Assembly (NCBI RefSeq): GCF_009761675.1
Contig: NZ_QUZH01000015.1
Span: forward strand, 124,001-188,000
Direction of reading: 5' to 3'
Length of the DNA stretch: 64,000 bases
Origin: Bhargavaea sp. CC-171006
GTDB lineage: Bacteria; Bacillota; Bacilli; Bacillales_A; Planococcaceae
Part shown: in pieces, positions 9,321 to 17,300 of the stretch
How the letters are laid out: each line of letters begins with the position of its first letter
How positions within the stretch are numbered: position 1 is the stretch's first letter
Notes under the pieces: generated by a model
Databases searched by the model: none
Told to the model about the DNA's origin: nothing
What the model saw: the letters and a program-made list of their open reading frames with translations, nothing else
Position numbers and translations under genes: made by a program

Positions 9321-9480
9321 GGAATTCGGACTTACAGCTGGCGGTCCGGACTTGGACGCCGTAATTCGGACTTAGACACCGGATTCCGGACTTACAGATT
9401 TGATTTCGGACTTACGCATGAGGTTTCGGACTTAAAACCTTGATTTCGGACTTACGCTCCCCATTCCGGACTTACACAGG
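9321..9480. repeat. 20-bp-period tandem array, type B (eight units)
   Basis: Eight units start at 9321, 9341, 9361, 9381, 9401, 9421, 9441 and 9461, in the same 20-base register as type A. The conserved core is ATT(T/C)CGGACTTA(C), followed by about seven variable bases. Aligned in register, types A and B share ATT(T/G/C)C at positions 3-7, so they look like diverged versions of one repeat. The array lies between the modC terminator and the nar promoter. The reverse complement of the 36-kb core (TTCGTACTAT) is a close relative. Confidence 0.92.
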
Positions 9481-9525
9481 GTTGCTCCCCCATTTCCCTC
9501 GCCGCCCATGGTCCACTAAAGGCAA

Positions 9526-9554
9526 TAAAAAAGCCTCCCTTATCAAAGGGAAGC
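9526..9554 (-). terminator. Intrinsic terminator of modABC
   Basis: On the minus strand GCTTCCCTT and AAGGGAGGC form a stem with a four-base loop followed by TTTTTT. The stem starts inside the last codons of modC and its stop codon lies at the stem-loop junction. Confidence 0.85.
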
Positions 9555-10202
9555 TTCAGATATCAGAAGTTCGGCCATGCGGCCTTTCTCGATCCGGACG
9601 ATGCGGTCCGCGGTGCGTCGGGCTTCGTCCATGCTGTGGGTGACCATGAGGACGGGGATCTGCCAGTCCCGATGGATGCGCATCAGCTCGTTCCGGCAGC
9701 GCAGCCGGGTTTCGTCGTCGAGCGCGGAGAACGGCTCGTCCAGCAACAGCAGTTCCGGTTTCATCGCGAGCGCCCGCGCCAGTGCCGTGCGTTGCTTTTC
9801 GCCGCCGGAGATTTCGTGCGGATACTTGTCCATGAGCGGCCGGATGCCGAGCAGCTCGGTAAGTTCCTTCACATGGAGCGGCTCGGGCTTTCCTGGAAGC
9901 CCGAACAGGATGTTCTCACGCACCGTCATATGGGGGAAAAGCGCATAGTCCTGGAACAGGTAGCCGACACGACGCTCCTGGATCCGGAGCGGTTTGCGGC
10001 CATCTTCCGCAAACACCCGCCCGCCAAGCTCGATCCGGCCAGAATCCGGCTTGACCGTTCCCGCCAGACAGTTCAGGAAGGTCGTCTTCCCCGAGCCTGA
10101 CGGGCCGACGATTGCGACGATTTCCCGATCCATCCTAAATTCGGCCTGCAGATCAAACTGCGGCAGCCGTTTGGTGAATTCCGCTTTCAGCACCACGCTC
10201 AC
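9543..10202 (-). CDS. modC: ModC-like molybdate ABC transporter ATPase (short form)
   Basis: This 219-residue ATPase energises ModB for molybdate uptake. It has Walker A GPSGSGKT, Q-loop (LFQDYALFPH), signature ISGGEKQR, Walker B LLLLDEPFSALDD and the switch histidine in MVTHSMDEA. E. coli ModC is about 350 residues; the C-terminal molybdate-binding (mobe/TOBE) domain is absent here, so this copy should lack trans-inhibition by bound molybdate. It overlaps modB by four bases and ends in an intrinsic terminator. A sulfate or tungstate importer is the main alternative, but the neighbouring nar operon favours molybdate. Confidence 0.85.
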   Translation of the reverse strand: MSVVLKAEFTKRLPQFDLQAEFRMDREIVAIVGPSGSGKTTFLNCLAGTVKPDSGRIELGGRVFAEDGRKPLRIQERRVGYLFQDYALFPHMTVRENILFGLPGKPEPLHVKELTELLGIRPLMDKYPHEISGGEKQRTALARALAMKPELLLLDEPFSALDDETRLRCRNELMRIHRDWQIPVLMVTHSMDEARRTADRIVRIEKGRMAELLISEASL

Positions 10203-10882
10203 TCCCTTCCCCGTCTTCTTGAGGTCTTCCTGCGCCAGCCGTTCAGCCAGGTGATGGCGGCAAGGCCGAGCAACGTGATGAGGACGACCCAGAACATCGC
10301 CTCGCCGGTGCGTCCGGCCTCATAGGAAAAATAGATGGCAAGCGGAATGGTAACGGTCTCGCCCGGGATGAATCCGGCGATCATGAGTGTTGCACCAAAT
10401 TCCCCCAGGCCCCGTGCGAACGAGAGGACGAGTCCCGCCAAAATACCCGGCCAGGCAAGCGGGAAGGTCACTTTCCGGAAGATCCGCCATTCGCTGACGC
10501 CCATCGTGCGGGCAACGTTTTCCCATCTGGGGTCGACCTTCTCGAACGCCGCCTGCACGCTCTGATACATCAGGGGGAGTGACACGATGAATGAAGCGAT
10601 CACCGCCCCGACCCATGTGAAGACAATCCGGATGCCGAACCAGTCCTCGAGCAGGCGTCCGATGGGTCCATTCACGCCGAACAGCATGATCAGCCCGAAT
10701 CCCACCACGGTCGGCGGCAAAACAAGCGGCAGCAAAATCAGCGCTTCGGCCGCGCTCTTGCCCGGGAATTCCCTGCGCCCCATGAACCGGGCGAGAGCGA
10801 TGCCCGTTACCGCCGCGAGCACCGTGGATAGCAGCGCGACGCGGAGCGACAGCGTGAGCGGCGAGAGGTCCGGAACCGTCAC
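10199..10882 (-). CDS. modB: ModB, molybdate ABC transporter permease
   Basis: This is a 227-residue inner-membrane permease with about five to six hydrophobic helices. The EAA-type loop that contacts the ATPase is visible around WRIFRKVTFPLAWPGI, followed by the LGEFGATLM segment typical of ModB/CysT-type permeases. It overlaps modA upstream and modC downstream by four bases each, so all three are translationally coupled. A palindrome GGGAATTCCC occurs inside this gene, but it is coding sequence and probably chance. Confidence 0.9.
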   Translation of the reverse strand: MTVPDLSPLTLSLRVALLSTVLAAVTGIALARFMGRREFPGKSAAEALILLPLVLPPTVVGFGLIMLFGVNGPIGRLLEDWFGIRIVFTWVGAVIASFIVSLPLMYQSVQAAFEKVDPRWENVARTMGVSEWRIFRKVTFPLAWPGILAGLVLSFARGLGEFGATLMIAGFIPGETVTIPLAIYFSYEAGRTGEAMFWVVLITLLGLAAITWLNGWRRKTSRRRGRE

Positions 10883-11643
10883 TTGCCGTCCTCCGGCTGC
10901 GCAAAGCCGTAGTCTACGATGACTTGCCGCCCATTATCGCCTGTCAGCAGTTCAAGGAAGGCCTCTGCGGCAGCCGTATTTTCCGCCTGTTCCGCAATTC
11001 CCGCCGGATAAACAATCGGTGTATCGCCCGGCGGAAGCTCACCCACGACCTCTACCTTGTCCGAAATGGCCGCATCCGACCGATAGATGATGCCAAGGTC
11101 CGTATTGCCGCTTTCCACATATGTCAGTACCTGCCGGGCGTCCTTGCCGTAGACCAGGCGGCCGTCCAGATCGTCCCATAGCCCTGCAGTATCGAGAGAT
11201 TCTTTTGTATAGATTCCGAGCGGCACGCTGTCCGGCTGTCCGACGGCGATGCTGCCTCCCGGATTCCGAAGCACGTCCTCGACATTGCTGTCCATTGTCC
11301 CCGCTGAAACGAGGACGAGCCGGTTTTCTGCGAACGGGATGACGGTTTCGGCATCTATGTAACCCGCGTCCGCCGCCTTTTCCATATCCGTACTGCTGGC
11401 CGACAAAAACAGGTCGAACGGGGCTCCCTGTTCAATCTGCGCGCGGAGTTTCGTCGAGGAGCCGTAATTGATGACGAGCTCGGTGTCAGGATGCGACTCC
11501 CTGAACACCGGCTCCAGTTCCCCGATCGCATCCATCAGGCTTGCGGCAGCCGAAATGCGGAGCGTCTTTTCCTCTTCCGCACCTGATGCCCCGCAACCGG
11601 CGAGAAGCATTGCGGCCGCGGCAAACGCGATGATCTTTTTCAT
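10879..11643 (-). CDS. modA: ModA, molybdate-binding lipoprotein
   Basis: This 254-residue extracytoplasmic binding protein has an N-terminal lipoprotein signal with lipobox LLAGC (Cys17), so it should be tethered to the outer face of the membrane. The mature part starts with LRISAAASLMDAIGELEPVF, typical of ModA, and has the oxyanion-binding Ser residues early in the fold (SAAAS, YGSSTKL). It is the first gene of modABC and supplies molybdenum for the NarG cofactor. A good promoter lies at 11665-11693 and an NreC-like palindrome just upstream of it. Confidence 0.92.
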   Translation of the reverse strand: MKKIIAFAAAAMLLAGCGASGAEEEKTLRISAAASLMDAIGELEPVFRESHPDTELVINYGSSTKLRAQIEQGAPFDLFLSASSTDMEKAADAGYIDAETVIPFAENRLVLVSAGTMDSNVEDVLRNPGGSIAVGQPDSVPLGIYTKESLDTAGLWDDLDGRLVYGKDARQVLTYVESGNTDLGIIYRSDAAISDKVEVVGELPPGDTPIVYPAGIAEQAENTAAAEAFLELLTGDNGRQVIVDYGFAQPEDGK

Positions 11644-11664
11644 GCCCGTCCCCCCTTTTCTTAA

Positions 11665-11693
11665 AAAATAGTCGAGCCTGCATCGCTTGTCAA
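11665..11693 (-). promoter_or_regulatory. Sigma-A-type promoter of modABC
   Basis: On the minus strand TTGACA (11688-11693) is followed by a 17-base spacer and TATTTT (11665-11670), giving transcription from about 11658. This is a canonical -35 with a weaker -10. The palindrome CAGGGAATTCCCTG sits about eight bases upstream of the -35 element. Confidence 0.75.
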
Positions 11694-11700
11694 ACGCGCT

Positions 11701-11754
11701 CAGGGAATTCCCTGTATCCCCTGTGGACCTTCCCCGTCTTCCGGGAATTCCCTA
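11701..11754. promoter_or_regulatory. Two NreC-like palindromes between modA and the hemerythrin operon
   Basis: CAGGGAATTCCCTG (11701-11714) is a perfect 14-base dyad and matches eight of ten fixed positions of TAGGG-N4-CCCTA. CCGGGAATTCCCTA (11741-11754) also matches eight of ten. The two are 40 bases apart, centre to centre. The first lies about 50 bases before the modA start site; the second overlaps the -35 region of the divergent promoter whose -10 is TATACT (11765-11770). NreC control of both operons is inference. Confidence 0.55.
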
Positions 11755-11764
11755 TTTCCTGTGC

Positions 11765-11770
11765 TATACT
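11765..11770 (+). promoter_or_regulatory. -10 element of the hemerythrin / SEC-C operon
   Basis: TATACT stands 30 bases before the ATG at 11800 with no consensus -35 (CGGGAA at the expected place), which suggests that an activator or regulator bound to the overlapping palindrome sets its activity. Confidence 0.5.
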
Positions 11771-11799
11771 GATAGAAAAATCTGAAAGGATGGAAAATC

Positions 11800-12225
11800 A
11801 TGCCCGGACCCGCATTAAAGCAACTCCATGCGCATCACGCAATCCATCAGGGCGCGCTCACAGGCGCCATCCAGAAAACCGATGAAGTCAAGCGCCTGCT
11901 GAAAGCCGGGGAAGGAGAGGTCGCGAAGATGGCAGCCGACCACCTCCTCGAATACTGGGAAACCCGCATCATCGCCCATGCGGACGCCGAGGAAGACGGT
12001 TTCTATCAGGAAATGGTCGGGCTGCATCCGGAGCTGGAGCGCGCAGTCATCCAGCTGACACGTGACCACGACCTGATGAGGACAATGGCGAAGGACATTA
12101 AACGGATGCTCACGGAAGAGGGCCTGACCCCGGATGTCATGCAGCAGTTCGAGGCGCTGATCGTGGTCGATGACATCCACAGCCGTGACGAAGAACGCTT
12201 GCTCCTGGACGAGCCGAACCGATGA
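11800..12225 (+). CDS. Hemerythrin-like (HHE) domain protein
   Basis: This 141-residue all-helical protein has spaced His/Glu/Asp residues of the hemerythrin fold: an N-terminal HAHHAIH, H60 and E64 in IIAHADAEEDGFY, H90-D91 in TRDHDLM, and H127 in IHSRDEE. Such proteins bind a di-iron centre and have been linked to O2, NO or iron-sulfur repair. ATG 11800 follows AAAGGA. The stop overlaps the start of the next gene (GATGAG), so both proteins are made together. NreC-like palindromes directly upstream and modABC opposite suggest a role in nitrate respiration, perhaps in dealing with NO; the substrate is not shown. Confidence 0.8.
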   Translation: MPGPALKQLHAHHAIHQGALTGAIQKTDEVKRLLKAGEGEVAKMAADHLLEYWETRIIAHADAEEDGFYQEMVGLHPELERAVIQLTRDHDLMRTMAKDIKRMLTEEGLTPDVMQQFEALIVVDDIHSRDEERLLLDEPNR

Positions 12226-14063
12226 GGGCACAGGAGCGGGATGCTGCCGCCGGGCGCAATGACCCGTGTCCGTGCGGCAGCGGCAAGAAATACAAAAAGT
12301 GCTGCGGCGCCGAAAAGGACCGCAAACGGCTGGAGCGGGAGATCGACCAGGACATCGGACGTGTCCTCGAAGGCTTTTTCGCAGCCCATCCGACCCCTTC
12401 CGAACTGCAGGAACTGACAGCGTTGAGGCGTGATGAAGGTGAAGTGCTCGCTTCCCTTCACGGGGAAGAAGAGGCCGGCATGATCATCGGCGACCTGTAC
12501 TTTTTCCAGAAAAGGGCCGATATCTGGAACGATTACATCCGGAAAGCTGCAGAAACAGAAAGCCGCGTAAAAGTCCGGTCGGTCCTGGAAAATTTCCTGG
12601 ACCCTCTGCTCCTCGCCCTTCTCGTGACGGATTCGGACATGCGTACTGTACATACTGATGACGTACTGACGGGCGACAGATTCCACCTCGCCGCCGGCCC
12701 TTCCATCTGTGCACGGGCGGGTGATGTGCTGATCGGATTTTTCGTGAGGGACTCAAGAGCAGATGGCCGTCTTTTGCCGCTCAACAGCCTCGTCACCGCG
12801 GAAGGCGCGGAAGAGGAGACCATCGAGAAATTGCGGCAGGCCGCTTCAGGGCAGGATGCCCAAGCGTTTTTCCTGGCGCATCCCCTTGCCGCCTACAGAT
12901 TGTTCGGCCATGTCATCGAAGAAACCGCACTTCCGGAAAGCATCTCCGGGGCCACAGAGGCGCTCGAGGACTTCATGATCGAAGAAGACCTTAAAGATGA
13001 CCGCATTGTAGAAGGGTTTTTCCATTTCCTCGGCAGCAAGGAAGATGTCCCGGACGGCGCCATTGCAGGGGCCGTGTGGCACGGCATCCGCTCCGGCGCA
13101 TTCGGCCTCAACTGGTCGCTCGCCGAGACAGCCGGCCATTTCGGGACGGACCCGGACTCCGCCCGGCAATTCGCACAGGAATTTGGCCGTTTCATGGACG
13201 AGGCAGTGGCTCATGAAGACGGTGAGACTCCCGTATACGCACTTGGGGCCGGTACCGATCCGATGCCTGCGGAGTTCAGGAACTGGCAGATGTTCATGCA
13301 TCTGAAAGATGCGGAAGTTGCTGACCAAAAAGCGCTTCGGCGGCTTATGGAAGCCTACGAAGACCGGCCATATATGCCGCATTCCGCCAAAGAGGAAGCT
13401 CAGATCCGTGCATATGAAGCCTATCTCGCAAAAGACGCGGATATTCGTGAAGAAAAGGCCCGGGAAGCCCTGCAGCTTGATCGCGAAAATGCCGATGCCC
13501 TTATGCTTCAGGCGGAGCGGACGGAAAACCCGGAAGAGCAACTGGCCCTTCTGCGCCGTGCTGCTGCTTCCGCTGAACGGCAGTTTGAGCCGGACATCGA
13601 GATTGCCTGGGGCTATGTGCCAAACCGGCAGTACCTGCGTGCGCGGTTTCGGATCGCCGTCCGGCTCTGGGAGGAAGGGCGGATGGAAGAAGCATTCGAT
13701 GAACTCTATGCCATCCTCCAGCTAAACCCGGGTGACCATCAGGGGGCACGCTATGTCGCGCTGTCGGCCCTGATCTCCCTCGGAAGGCTGGACGAAGCGG
13801 AAAGCCTGATCGCCCATTACGAGGATCCCGATGGGGACAACGCCTTTTTTGCCTGGTTCCGTTGGGGGATTGAACGAAAGAGGAATCTGCTCTCCCCTGC
13901 CGCGGAAGGCGCATTCCGGATCGCCGAAGAGCAGAACCCTTACACCGTGAAATATGTTCGCAACCGACCGGAAAGCGACCCGTACCCGAAAAACGCGGCG
14001 ATTACGCCTCGCTCCCCGGAGGAGGCCCGGCTTATCTGGACACTGCTTGAAAAGACCCTTTAA
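12222..14063 (+). CDS. SEC-C motif protein with TPR-like C-terminal half
   Basis: This 613-residue protein starts with a SEC-C zinc-binding motif: NDPCPCGSGKKYKKCCG, with C16, C18, C27 and C28, as found at the end of SecA. The middle 400 residues match nothing I recognise. From about 395 to 600 the pattern of Ala/Leu/Tyr helices (for instance ALQLDRENADALMLQAER and AILQLNPGDHQGARYVAL) resembles tetratricopeptide repeats. There is no signal peptide or membrane helix. The ATG overlaps the stop codon of the hemerythrin gene, so translation is coupled. The function is unknown; a scaffold for protein-protein contacts is inference. Confidence 0.75.
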   Translation: MRAQERDAAAGRNDPCPCGSGKKYKKCCGAEKDRKRLEREIDQDIGRVLEGFFAAHPTPSELQELTALRRDEGEVLASLHGEEEAGMIIGDLYFFQKRADIWNDYIRKAAETESRVKVRSVLENFLDPLLLALLVTDSDMRTVHTDDVLTGDRFHLAAGPSICARAGDVLIGFFVRDSRADGRLLPLNSLVTAEGAEEETIEKLRQAASGQDAQAFFLAHPLAAYRLFGHVIEETALPESISGATEALEDFMIEEDLKDDRIVEGFFHFLGSKEDVPDGAIAGAVWHGIRSGAFGLNWSLAETAGHFGTDPDSARQFAQEFGRFMDEAVAHEDGETPVYALGAGTDPMPAEFRNWQMFMHLKDAEVADQKALRRLMEAYEDRPYMPHSAKEEAQIRAYEAYLAKDADIREEKAREALQLDRENADALMLQAERTENPEEQLALLRRAAASAERQFEPDIEIAWGYVPNRQYLRARFRIAVRLWEEGRMEEAFDELYAILQLNPGDHQGARYVALSALISLGRLDEAESLIAHYEDPDGDNAFFAWFRWGIERKRNLLSPAAEGAFRIAEEQNPYTVKYVRNRPESDPYPKNAAITPRSPEEARLIWTLLEKTL

Positions 14064-14069
14064 ACAAAC

Positions 14070-14105
14070 GAAGCCCGCAGCGCCTGGCTTGGCGCTGCGG
14101 GCTTC
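14070..14105. terminator. Bidirectional terminator
   Basis: GAAGCCCGCAGCGCC and GGCGCTGCGGGCTTC form a perfect 15-bp stem with a six-base loop between the convergent SEC-C and DUF4003-like genes. Confidence 0.9.
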
Positions 14106-14123
14106 GTGTTTTCTCCGGACCAA

Positions 14124-15119
14124 TCAGGAGCCGCCGTCCCCACCCCCGCCGGCCGATGCTGCGGCAGCCGCCGCGGCAGCGCCGCTCGATGCCATGATCG
14201 CCTGCTGGGCACGGAGCACTTGTTCCACGGACGCGGCGATGCCGATGTGGGCTGCCTGCTCTCCCGTCGTCATTTCCATGAGCACCGACTGGATGGCCGC
14301 GGACAGCGCCATTTCTTTGTACCAGCGGAACAGTTTCATCTCCGAGAGGGCCTTGGCCGTCTCCACGATATGCTCCACTTGCGATTGTTCCACGTGGAAC
14401 ACGGTGAGAAGACCGATTGCCGGATAATGGAGCGGCTTGACTTTCAGCCCTTCCGCTTTCAGCCGGTTACGGATTTCGGAAGCCTTTTCCGCCCGGCTCT
14501 CTTCAAAGGCGGCATTGCCGTAAGTGATCGTCTGGGACATCCACTGCAATTCGTTTCCAAAACGGAAACCGCGGGTCTTCAGATCCTGGTAATACTGGTG
14601 CATCACTTCTGCCAGCTCCGACGGACTGATTGCCTGGCTGCCGAGCAGCACGGCAAATGTGTAGTCATCATCTGATGTCAGGATGCGGTGCCTCTGCTTC
14701 ATTTCGTCAAAGAGCATCTTTCCCGCAATCGCCTCACGGCGGGCCTCCCCTTCCTCATCCGAAAGCAGCGTCGCCGCCAGATAGGAATGGATCGTGTTTC
14801 TGAATCCAAGTCCTTGGAGGATCTCCTGTTTTTCAAACAGATCGTCTGCCATCTCCTGTGGAAGCTCGCCTTCGCCCGACGCGTCCAACAGTGCAGAAAT
14901 CAGCGGGTGGAACTGCCCACGGACGGGGGAAAAGAGACCTGACCGCTTTTTCAGCGCATCGGCCACTTCCCTGAGCCTCCCGGCATCAAAACCCTTTTCA
15001 CCAAGAGCATAAATTCCCGCAATCGACAGCAGCACCCGCTTGTCGACCGTCCAGCTGAACAGGTTCACGAGTTTCGGATAAATCGTCTCATAGCGGTTCT
15101 TGATCATGGCCGTTTCCAT
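14124..15119 (-). CDS. DUF4003-like protein of unknown function
   Basis: This is a 331-residue soluble protein, mainly helical, that resembles the DUF4003 family of Bacillales; no function is known to me. It ends in a low-complexity tail rich in Ala and then Gly/Ser (about 312-331), a sign of a flexible end. I choose ATG 15119 because AGAGGTGAT lies six bases upstream; a GTG at 15128 would add three residues. It is transcribed alone between two terminators. The family name is from memory of sequence style and should be treated as tentative. Confidence 0.6.
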   Translation of the reverse strand: METAMIKNRYETIYPKLVNLFSWTVDKRVLLSIAGIYALGEKGFDAGRLREVADALKKRSGLFSPVRGQFHPLISALLDASGEGELPQEMADDLFEKQEILQGLGFRNTIHSYLAATLLSDEEGEARREAIAGKMLFDEMKQRHRILTSDDDYTFAVLLGSQAISPSELAEVMHQYYQDLKTRGFRFGNELQWMSQTITYGNAAFEESRAEKASEIRNRLKAEGLKVKPLHYPAIGLLTVFHVEQSQVEHIVETAKALSEMKLFRWYKEMALSAAIQSVLMEMTTGEQAAHIGIAASVEQVLRAQQAIMASSGAAAAAAAASAGGGGDGGS

Positions 15120-15253
15120 TCGGATCACCTCTCATGACATATATACGGACCGGCGCCGCAAGAGTTTCGTTTTATCGTGGCAGAGGCCAAGTGTACACCT
15201 TTCCACCGGGAAAGGATACGCCCGGCACAAGCCACTCCTCTTTTAGCATACCC

Positions 15254-15283
15254 AAAAAGGGCATCCCGCTCACCGGGATGCCC
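15254..15283 (-). terminator. Terminator of the trp operon
   Basis: On the minus strand GGGCATCCCG and CGGGATGCCC pair in a 10-bp stem with a five-base loop, followed by TTTTT. It lies just after trpA. Confidence 0.9.
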
Positions 15284-15292
15284 TACATCCTA

Positions 15293-16081
15293 TTATTCAG
15301 CCGGCACCGCGATGTCTTTCGCAGAGCCGATCAGTTCTTTAATCGGTTCCCTTTCCCCGCGGTGCAGCGCGTCGACAATCGCACTGCCGACAATGACGCC
15401 GTCCGCCGTCCGGCCGAAGTCACGGACGTGTTCAGGTGCCGAGATGCCGAAGCCGGCAAGGACAGGAATGTCCGCGATGGCCTTCAGCCGCTCCAGACGG
15501 CCATCGGTCGTCCCCCCGAAGCTGTCGCGGACACCGGTGATGCCATCGACGGTGACCGCGTAGATGAAACCTTCCGCAGCTTCCACAATTTTCCGGATCC
15601 GGTCTTCCGGAGCGGACAGCGGGATGAGCCGGATCAGGTCGATGCCGTTCATCCGGAGGCAGTCCTCGAGCGGTTCGCTTTCTTCGAACGGCACATCCGG
15701 GACGATGACACCGGCAATCCCGGCCTCCTGGCAGTCGTTTGCGAATCCTGCCATGCCGTAGCTGAGCACCGGGTTCAGGTAGGTCATAAAGATGATCGGG
15801 ATGTGCACCTCTTCACGGATCGCCTTTACTTCTTCGATGACCGCCTTCAATGTGGTGCCTGCCGAGAGCGCGCGGAGACCCGCTTCCTGGATGACCGGCC
15901 CGTCAGCAGCCGGGTCGGAAAATGGAATGCCGAGCTCGACGGCCGTCGCGCCCGCTTCCTGCAGAAACAGAAGATCCTCCTTCAGGCGATCGAGTCCGCC
16001 GTCGCCCGCCATGATGTACGGGACAAATGCACAGCCGCCGGCTTCGCGTGCCTGAAGGATAGCTTTGGTGATCTCAGACAT
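15293..16081 (-). CDS. trpA: TrpA, tryptophan synthase alpha subunit
   Basis: This 262-residue TIM-barrel protein cleaves indole-3-glycerol phosphate to indole, which is channelled to TrpB. The catalytic Glu is in [16 protein letters not shown] and the catalytic Asp in [11 protein letters not shown]. The phosphate-binding segments [10 protein letters not shown] and GSAIVDAL are present. It overlaps trpB by eight bases and is the last gene of the operon. Nothing is unusual. Confidence 0.97.
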   Translation of the reverse strand: MSEITKAILQAREAGGCAFVPYIMAGDGGLDRLKEDLLFLQEAGATAVELGIPFSDPAADGPVIQEAGLRALSAGTTLKAVIEEVKAIREEVHIPIIFMTYLNPVLSYGMAGFANDCQEAGIAGVIVPDVPFEESEPLEDCLRMNGIDLIRLIPLSAPEDRIRKIVEAAEGFIYAVTVDGITGVRDSFGGTTDGRLERLKAIADIPVLAGFGISAPEHVRDFGRTADGVIVGSAIVDALHRGEREPIKELIGSAKDIAVPAE

Positions 16082-17300
16082 TACCGTCTCCTCCCTTCAG
16101 TGCATCCCGCACGGTCATGACATCCTTGTCGCCGCGCCCGGACAGGCAGATGACGACAATCTGGTCAGGGGACATGCCGGATGCAAGCTCCACGGCGTAA
16201 TGCACGGCGTGTGAGCTCTCGAGCGCCGGAAGGATGCCTTCCTTCCGGCTGAGCATCTTCAGTGCCTCAAGAGCCTGTTCATCCGTGACCGATGTGTAGG
16301 TCACACGCCCCGTATCGCGGAAATGCGAATGCTCGGGACCGGCACCCGGATAGTCAAGCCCCGCGGAGATGGAATGGGCCTCATTGATCTGGCCTGCTTC
16401 ATCCTGCAGAAGGTACATGTAGGCGCCGTGAAGCGCGCCCGGCCGGCCGCCGGTAAGCGCCGCGGCATGCTTGCCTGTTTCAATGCCGCTTCCCGCGGCC
16501 TCGACGCCGTAGAGGGCGACCTCCGTGTCATCCACAAACGGGTGGAACATGCCGATCGAGTTGCTTCCGCCGCCGACGCAGGCGACGACCGCGTCCGGCA
16601 GGCGCCCTTCCTTCTCGAGGATCTGGCGCCGGGTCTCGGCACCGATCACCCGCTGGAAGTCACGTACAATCTCCGGGAACGGATGCGGCCCGAGTGCGGA
16701 ACCGATGACATAATGCGTGTCGGAGACATTTGCCACCCAGTAGCGGAGCGCCTCATTGACCGCGTCCTTCAGCGTGCCGGAGCCCTGGTCAACCGAGACC
16801 ACAGAAGCGCCCAGCAGTTCCATCCGGAAGACGTTCAGCTCTTGACGCCGGATGTCCTCCTTGCCCATGAACACGATGCATTCCATGTCGAGCAGCGCGC
16901 AGGCGGTCGCGGTCGCCACGCCATGCTGGCCCGCTCCGGTTTCCGCGATGATCTTCGTCTTGCCCATCCGCTTGGCGAGAAGCGCCTGGCCGATCGCATT
17001 GTTGATCTTGTGCGCGCCGGTATGGTTCAGGTCTTCGCGCTTCAGATAGATTTTTGCGCCGCCCGCGTTCTCTGTCAGACGTTCCGCAAAGTAAAGAGGG
17101 TTTTCACGCCCGACATAGTCTTTCAGATAGTATTCCAGCTGTGCCACAAACTCAGGGTCCTCTTTTGCTTCCCGGTAAGCCGTCTCGAGCTCGAGGAGCG
17201 CCGGCATGAGCGTCTCGGGGACGAAGCGGCCCCCGTATTCACCGTAACGGCCGGTTTTATCGGGTGCTTGATATGCTTTTTGCTCTGTTGTGTTCACCAT
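16074..17300 (-). CDS. trpB: TrpB, tryptophan synthase beta subunit
   Basis: This 408-residue PLP enzyme condenses indole with serine to make tryptophan. The PLP lysine is K98 in [11 protein letters not shown], and the phosphate-binding loop GGGSNSIG is visible around residue 240. It starts [11 protein letters not shown] and shares one base with the trpF stop (TGATG). The length is normal for the Bacillota TrpB1 type that works with TrpA, whose gene follows. Confidence 0.97.
   Translation of the reverse strand: MVNTTEQKAYQAPDKTGRYGEYGGRFVPETLMPALLELETAYREAKEDPEFVAQLEYYLKDYVGRENPLYFAERLTENAGGAKIYLKREDLNHTGAHKINNAIGQALLAKRMGKTKIIAETGAGQHGVATATACALLDMECIVFMGKEDIRRQELNVFRMELLGASVVSVDQGSGTLKDAVNEALRYWVANVSDTHYVIGSALGPHPFPEIVRDFQRVIGAETRRQILEKEGRLPDAVVACVGGGSNSIGMFHPFVDDTEVALYGVEAAGSGIETGKHAAALTGGRPGALHGAYMYLLQDEAGQINEAHSISAGLDYPGAGPEHSHFRDTGRVTYTSVTDEQALEALKMLSRKEGILPALESSHAVHYAVELASGMSPDQIVVICLSGRGDKDVMTVRDALKGGDGNV

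Noticed and set aside
9141-9480. CRISPR array
   Set aside because: The unit is 20 bases with a core of about ten degenerate bases; CRISPR repeats are longer, nearly identical, and separated by longer spacers. There are no cas genes nearby.
10765-10780. GGGAATTCCC palindrome inside modB as a further NreC site
   Set aside because: It lies in the middle of a coding region away from any promoter, and is explained by Gly-Asn-Ser type codons in this GC-rich gene.
15134-16120. A 328-codon open frame on the plus strand over trpA
   Set aside because: Shadow of trpA in a GC-rich genome; it runs through the trp terminator and shows no family resemblance.
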